The position numbers and the translations under genes were made by a program. Shown in pieces: positions 61,955 to 64,000 of a stretch of 64,000 nt of DNA. The stretch covers positions 57,594 to 121,593 of the forward strand of contig NZ_SDIF01000007.1 of NCBI RefSeq assembly GCF_004122735.1, written 5' to 3'. A model generated the notes under the pieces. The model did no database searches and was not told where the DNA came from. It saw only the letters and a program-made list of their open reading frames with translations. Numbering within the stretch: the stretch's first letter is position 1; every line of letters starts with the position of its first letter. Source of the DNA: Streptomyces sioyaensis. GTDB taxonomy: Bacteria; Actinomycetota; Actinomycetes; Streptomycetales; Streptomycetaceae.

Positions 61955-63919
61955 GTGACCAATCCTGCGCGGATTCCCCGCATCTCCTTCACAGCGCTCG
62001 TGCTGGCGGTCGTCGCCGCCCTGCTGTCCGCCCTGATCGGGCCGGCCGCCGCGCAGGCGGCGCCCGGCGAGAGCAGACCCGTCTACTCCTACGACCACGC
62101 GATACGCGAGTCGGTCTGGGTGGACACGGGGCTCGACGGCGACGGGGACGGGCGGACCGACCGCGTCGCCGCCGACATCGTGCGGCCGTCCGAACCCGCC
62201 CGGCAGGGCCGCCGAATACCCGTGATCATGGACGCCAGTCCGTACTACTCCTGCTGCGGACGCGGCAACGAGAGCCAGAAGAAGACCTATGACGACCGGG
62301 GCCGGCCGGCCGGGTTCCCGCTCTTCTACGACAACTACTTCGTGCCGCGCGGCTATGCGACGGTCCTCGTCGACCTCGCGGGGACCAACCGCTCGGACGG
62401 CTGCGTGGATGTCGGCGGCCGTTCCGACATCCGGTCGGCCAGGGCCGTCGTCGACTGGCTCGGCGGCAGGGCCCGCGCCTACACCGCCCGCACAGGCGGC
62501 AGACCCGTCACCGCGGGCTGGTCCAACGGCAGTACCGGCATGATCGGCAAGAGCTGGGACGCCACCATCGCCAACGGCGTGGCGGCCACCGGGGTCAGGG
62601 GACTGAAGACCATCGTCCCGATCGCCGGCATCTCCTCCTGGTACGACTACTACTTCGCCCAGGGCGCCCCGCTCTACGACTCGGGCCCCGACTCCCTCGC
62701 GGCGATGGTCGAGAGCTCCGGCGCGCAGAAGCACTGCGACGCGGTGCAGCGCAAGCTCGTCAAGGGCGCACCGCGCAGCGGTGACTGGACCGGACTGTGG
62801 ACCGAGCGCGACTACGTGCGCAACGCCGGCAAGGTCCGGGCCAGCGTCTTCATGGTGCACGGCATGCAGGACCTCAACGTCCGCACCCGGCACGCCGGGC
62901 AGTGGTGGGACGCGCTCGCCCGGCACGGCGTCGCGCGCAAGATCTGGCTCTCCCAGACCGGGCACGTCGACCCCTTCGACTACCGCCGCGCCGCGTGGGT
63001 CACGACCCTCCACCACTGGTTCGACCACTACCTCATGGGCTACGACAACGGCATCGAGCGGGCGCCGAAGGCCGATGTCGAGCGTGCGCCCGGCAGCTGG
63101 TCCACCGACCCCCGGTGGCCCGCACCCGGCACCGAGACGACCGTCCTGCGCCCGCGCGGCGGCAGCGCGCCCGGCGTCGGCGTCCTCGGCACCGCGAAGG
63201 CACCGCAGGGCGCGACCGAGACCTTCACCGACGACCCGAAGCGGAGCGAGGCCGACTGGGCGGCCACGGCCGGTCAACCGACCCCGGACAAGGCCGGGTT
63301 CAGCACCGGAGCGCTGCGCGCGCCGCTGCGGCTCTCCGGCTCCGGAACGGTGACGGTGACCGCCACCCCGAGCACCTCGACCGCGCACCTCTCCGCCGTC
63401 CTGGTGGACCTCGGCCCCGCCACCATCCGCAACTACACGGCCGGCGGCGAGGGCATCACCACGCTGGACACGCGCACCTGCTGGGGCGCGGGCACGCCGG
63501 CCGACAGCGGCTGCTTCAAGGAGACCGCCGCCGACACCGAGAAGGTGGCCTATACCGTCTTCAGCCGCGGCTGGGCCGACCTCGGCACCTACGCCGACGC
63601 CCACAAGGGCCGACCGCTCACCCCCGGCAAGCCGTACACGATCACCCTGAACCTCGCCGCGAGCGATCATGTCGTGCCCGCCGGACACCGGCTCGCACTC
63701 CTCGTCGGCGGCACCGACGCCGGTCTGATCGACCCGCCCGCGTCCCGCCCGACGCTCACCCTCGACCTGTCCCGCACCTCCGCCGCGCTCCCGCTGACCG
63801 GCGGCGCCCCCGCCTTCGTACGGGCCACCGCGGGCGCGTCCCGGCCCATGGCGGGCGGCGCCCTGCTGGACGGCCTCGCCCCGCCGCACGGCCTCAGCCG
63901 GATGCCGGCCGCGCGATGA
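61955..63919 (+). CDS. Secreted X-prolyl dipeptidyl-peptidase (CocE/NonD family)
   Basis: A 654-residue exported serine hydrolase that removes X-Pro dipeptides. Signal peptide FTALVLAVVAALLSALIGPAAAQAA. The alpha/beta-hydrolase core has VIMDASPYYSCCGRGNE and nucleophile Ser near residue 190 in AGWSNGSTGMIGKSWD; MVHGMQDLNVRT carries the catalytic Asp and TGHVDPFDYRR the His. The C-terminal jelly-roll domain (from about 470) has LSGSGTVTVTATPSTSTAHLS. The GTG at 61955 is placed just before the signal peptide; an ATG at 61838 would add 39 residues. No clear ribosome site at either. Confidence 0.9.
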   Translation: MTNPARIPRISFTALVLAVVAALLSALIGPAAAQAAPGESRPVYSYDHAIRESVWVDTGLDGDGDGRTDRVAADIVRPSEPARQGRRIPVIMDASPYYSCCGRGNESQKKTYDDRGRPAGFPLFYDNYFVPRGYATVLVDLAGTNRSDGCVDVGGRSDIRSARAVVDWLGGRARAYTARTGGRPVTAGWSNGSTGMIGKSWDATIANGVAATGVRGLKTIVPIAGISSWYDYYFAQGAPLYDSGPDSLAAMVESSGAQKHCDAVQRKLVKGAPRSGDWTGLWTERDYVRNAGKVRASVFMVHGMQDLNVRTRHAGQWWDALARHGVARKIWLSQTGHVDPFDYRRAAWVTTLHHWFDHYLMGYDNGIERAPKADVERAPGSWSTDPRWPAPGTETTVLRPRGGSAPGVGVLGTAKAPQGATETFTDDPKRSEADWAATAGQPTPDKAGFSTGALRAPLRLSGSGTVTVTATPSTSTAHLSAVLVDLGPATIRNYTAGGEGITTLDTRTCWGAGTPADSGCFKETAADTEKVAYTVFSRGWADLGTYADAHKGRPLTPGKPYTITLNLAASDHVVPAGHRLALLVGGTDAGLIDPPASRPTLTLDLSRTSAALPLTGGAPAFVRATAGASRPMAGGALLDGLAPPHGLSRMPAAR

Positions 63920-63954
63920 CCGCCCGGCACCCGACCGCCGCGGGATGACCGCCC

Positions 63955-63979
63955 GGGGCCGCCCACCGCGGGCGGCCCC
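63955..63979 (+). terminator. Terminator after the X-prolyl peptidase gene
   Basis: A 10-bp stem GGGGCCGCCC/GGGCGGCCCC (63955-63964, 63970-63979) with loop ACCGC, 36 bases past the stop. Confidence 0.65.
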
Positions 63980-64000
63980 GCCCCACCCCCACCGCTCACC

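Overview
The window is chromosomal DNA of a Streptomyces or very close relative. The evidence is very high GC with strong third-position bias, GTG and TTG starts, two SsgA-like sporulation proteins, a WhiJ/AbaA-type trio (XRE-DUF5753 regulator, DUF397 protein, RsbW-like ATPase), a DUF574 methyltransferase and many secreted enzymes. No replication, ribosomal RNA, CRISPR or prophage genes are seen. The only RNA gene is tRNA-Leu(GAG), and the only intact mobile element is one IS30-family insertion sequence. Layout: 0.1-4.5 kb holds an FAD monooxygenase, a chorismate mutase and an aldehyde dehydrogenase, followed by tRNA-Leu. 5.2-9.8 kb is a minus-strand operon for choline to glycine betaine: betaine-aldehyde dehydrogenase, an APC permease and a choline-dehydrogenase-like GMC enzyme, the first two overlapping by GTGA. 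10-18.9 kb holds a DUF6314 protein, a secreted protein of unknown function, a PucR-type regulator, a methyltransferase, an autoregulated TetR with a perfect operator, and the DUF574 / XRE / DUF397 / ATPase group. 19-24.2 kb is the methylmalonyl-CoA mutase operon mutA-mutB-meaB, preceded by a 24-codon leader ORF whose stop overlaps the mutA start. 24.3-30.2 kb holds a secreted DUF5005-like protein, a DUF1992 protein, a translationally coupled response regulator / sensor kinase / lipoprotein operon and a polysaccharide deacetylase. 30.5-36.5 kb has two SsgA-like paralogues of identical length with matching promoter-like elements; they flank a two-gene PH-domain membrane operon and its divergent TetR. 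A second TetR and a small secreted Cys-rich protein follow. 36.5-42.2 kb is a repeat-rich non-coding stretch and then a sugar catabolic locus: DeoR regulator, class II aldolase, SIS isomerase and a divergent sugar-porter MFS. 42.3-47.2 kb holds a YciI-like protein, endonuclease V, a saccharopine-dehydrogenase-like reductase, a NanT-like MFS transporter and an MmcQ/YjbR protein. 47.3-48.6 kb is the IS30 element, inserted in the loop of a terminator hairpin. 48.7-56.2 kb is a fatty-acid beta-oxidation operon (CoA transferase/racemase, acyl-CoA dehydrogenase, thiolase, FadB-like fusion) with a convergent MerR regulator and an internally deleted acyl-CoA ligase relic. 56.3-64 kb holds AnsP, a sphingomyelinase-like phosphodiesterase, an MpaB-family oxygenase, an M1 metallopeptidase and an X-prolyl dipeptidyl-peptidase. 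The main themes are acyl-CoA and propionyl-CoA catabolism, osmolyte and amino-acid uptake, developmental control and secreted hydrolases. The observations most worth follow-up are the paired SsgA-like genes with a shared ECF-like promoter, the IS30 insertion inside a terminator loop, the acyl-CoA ligase reduced to its two ends, and the leader ORF coupled to mutA.
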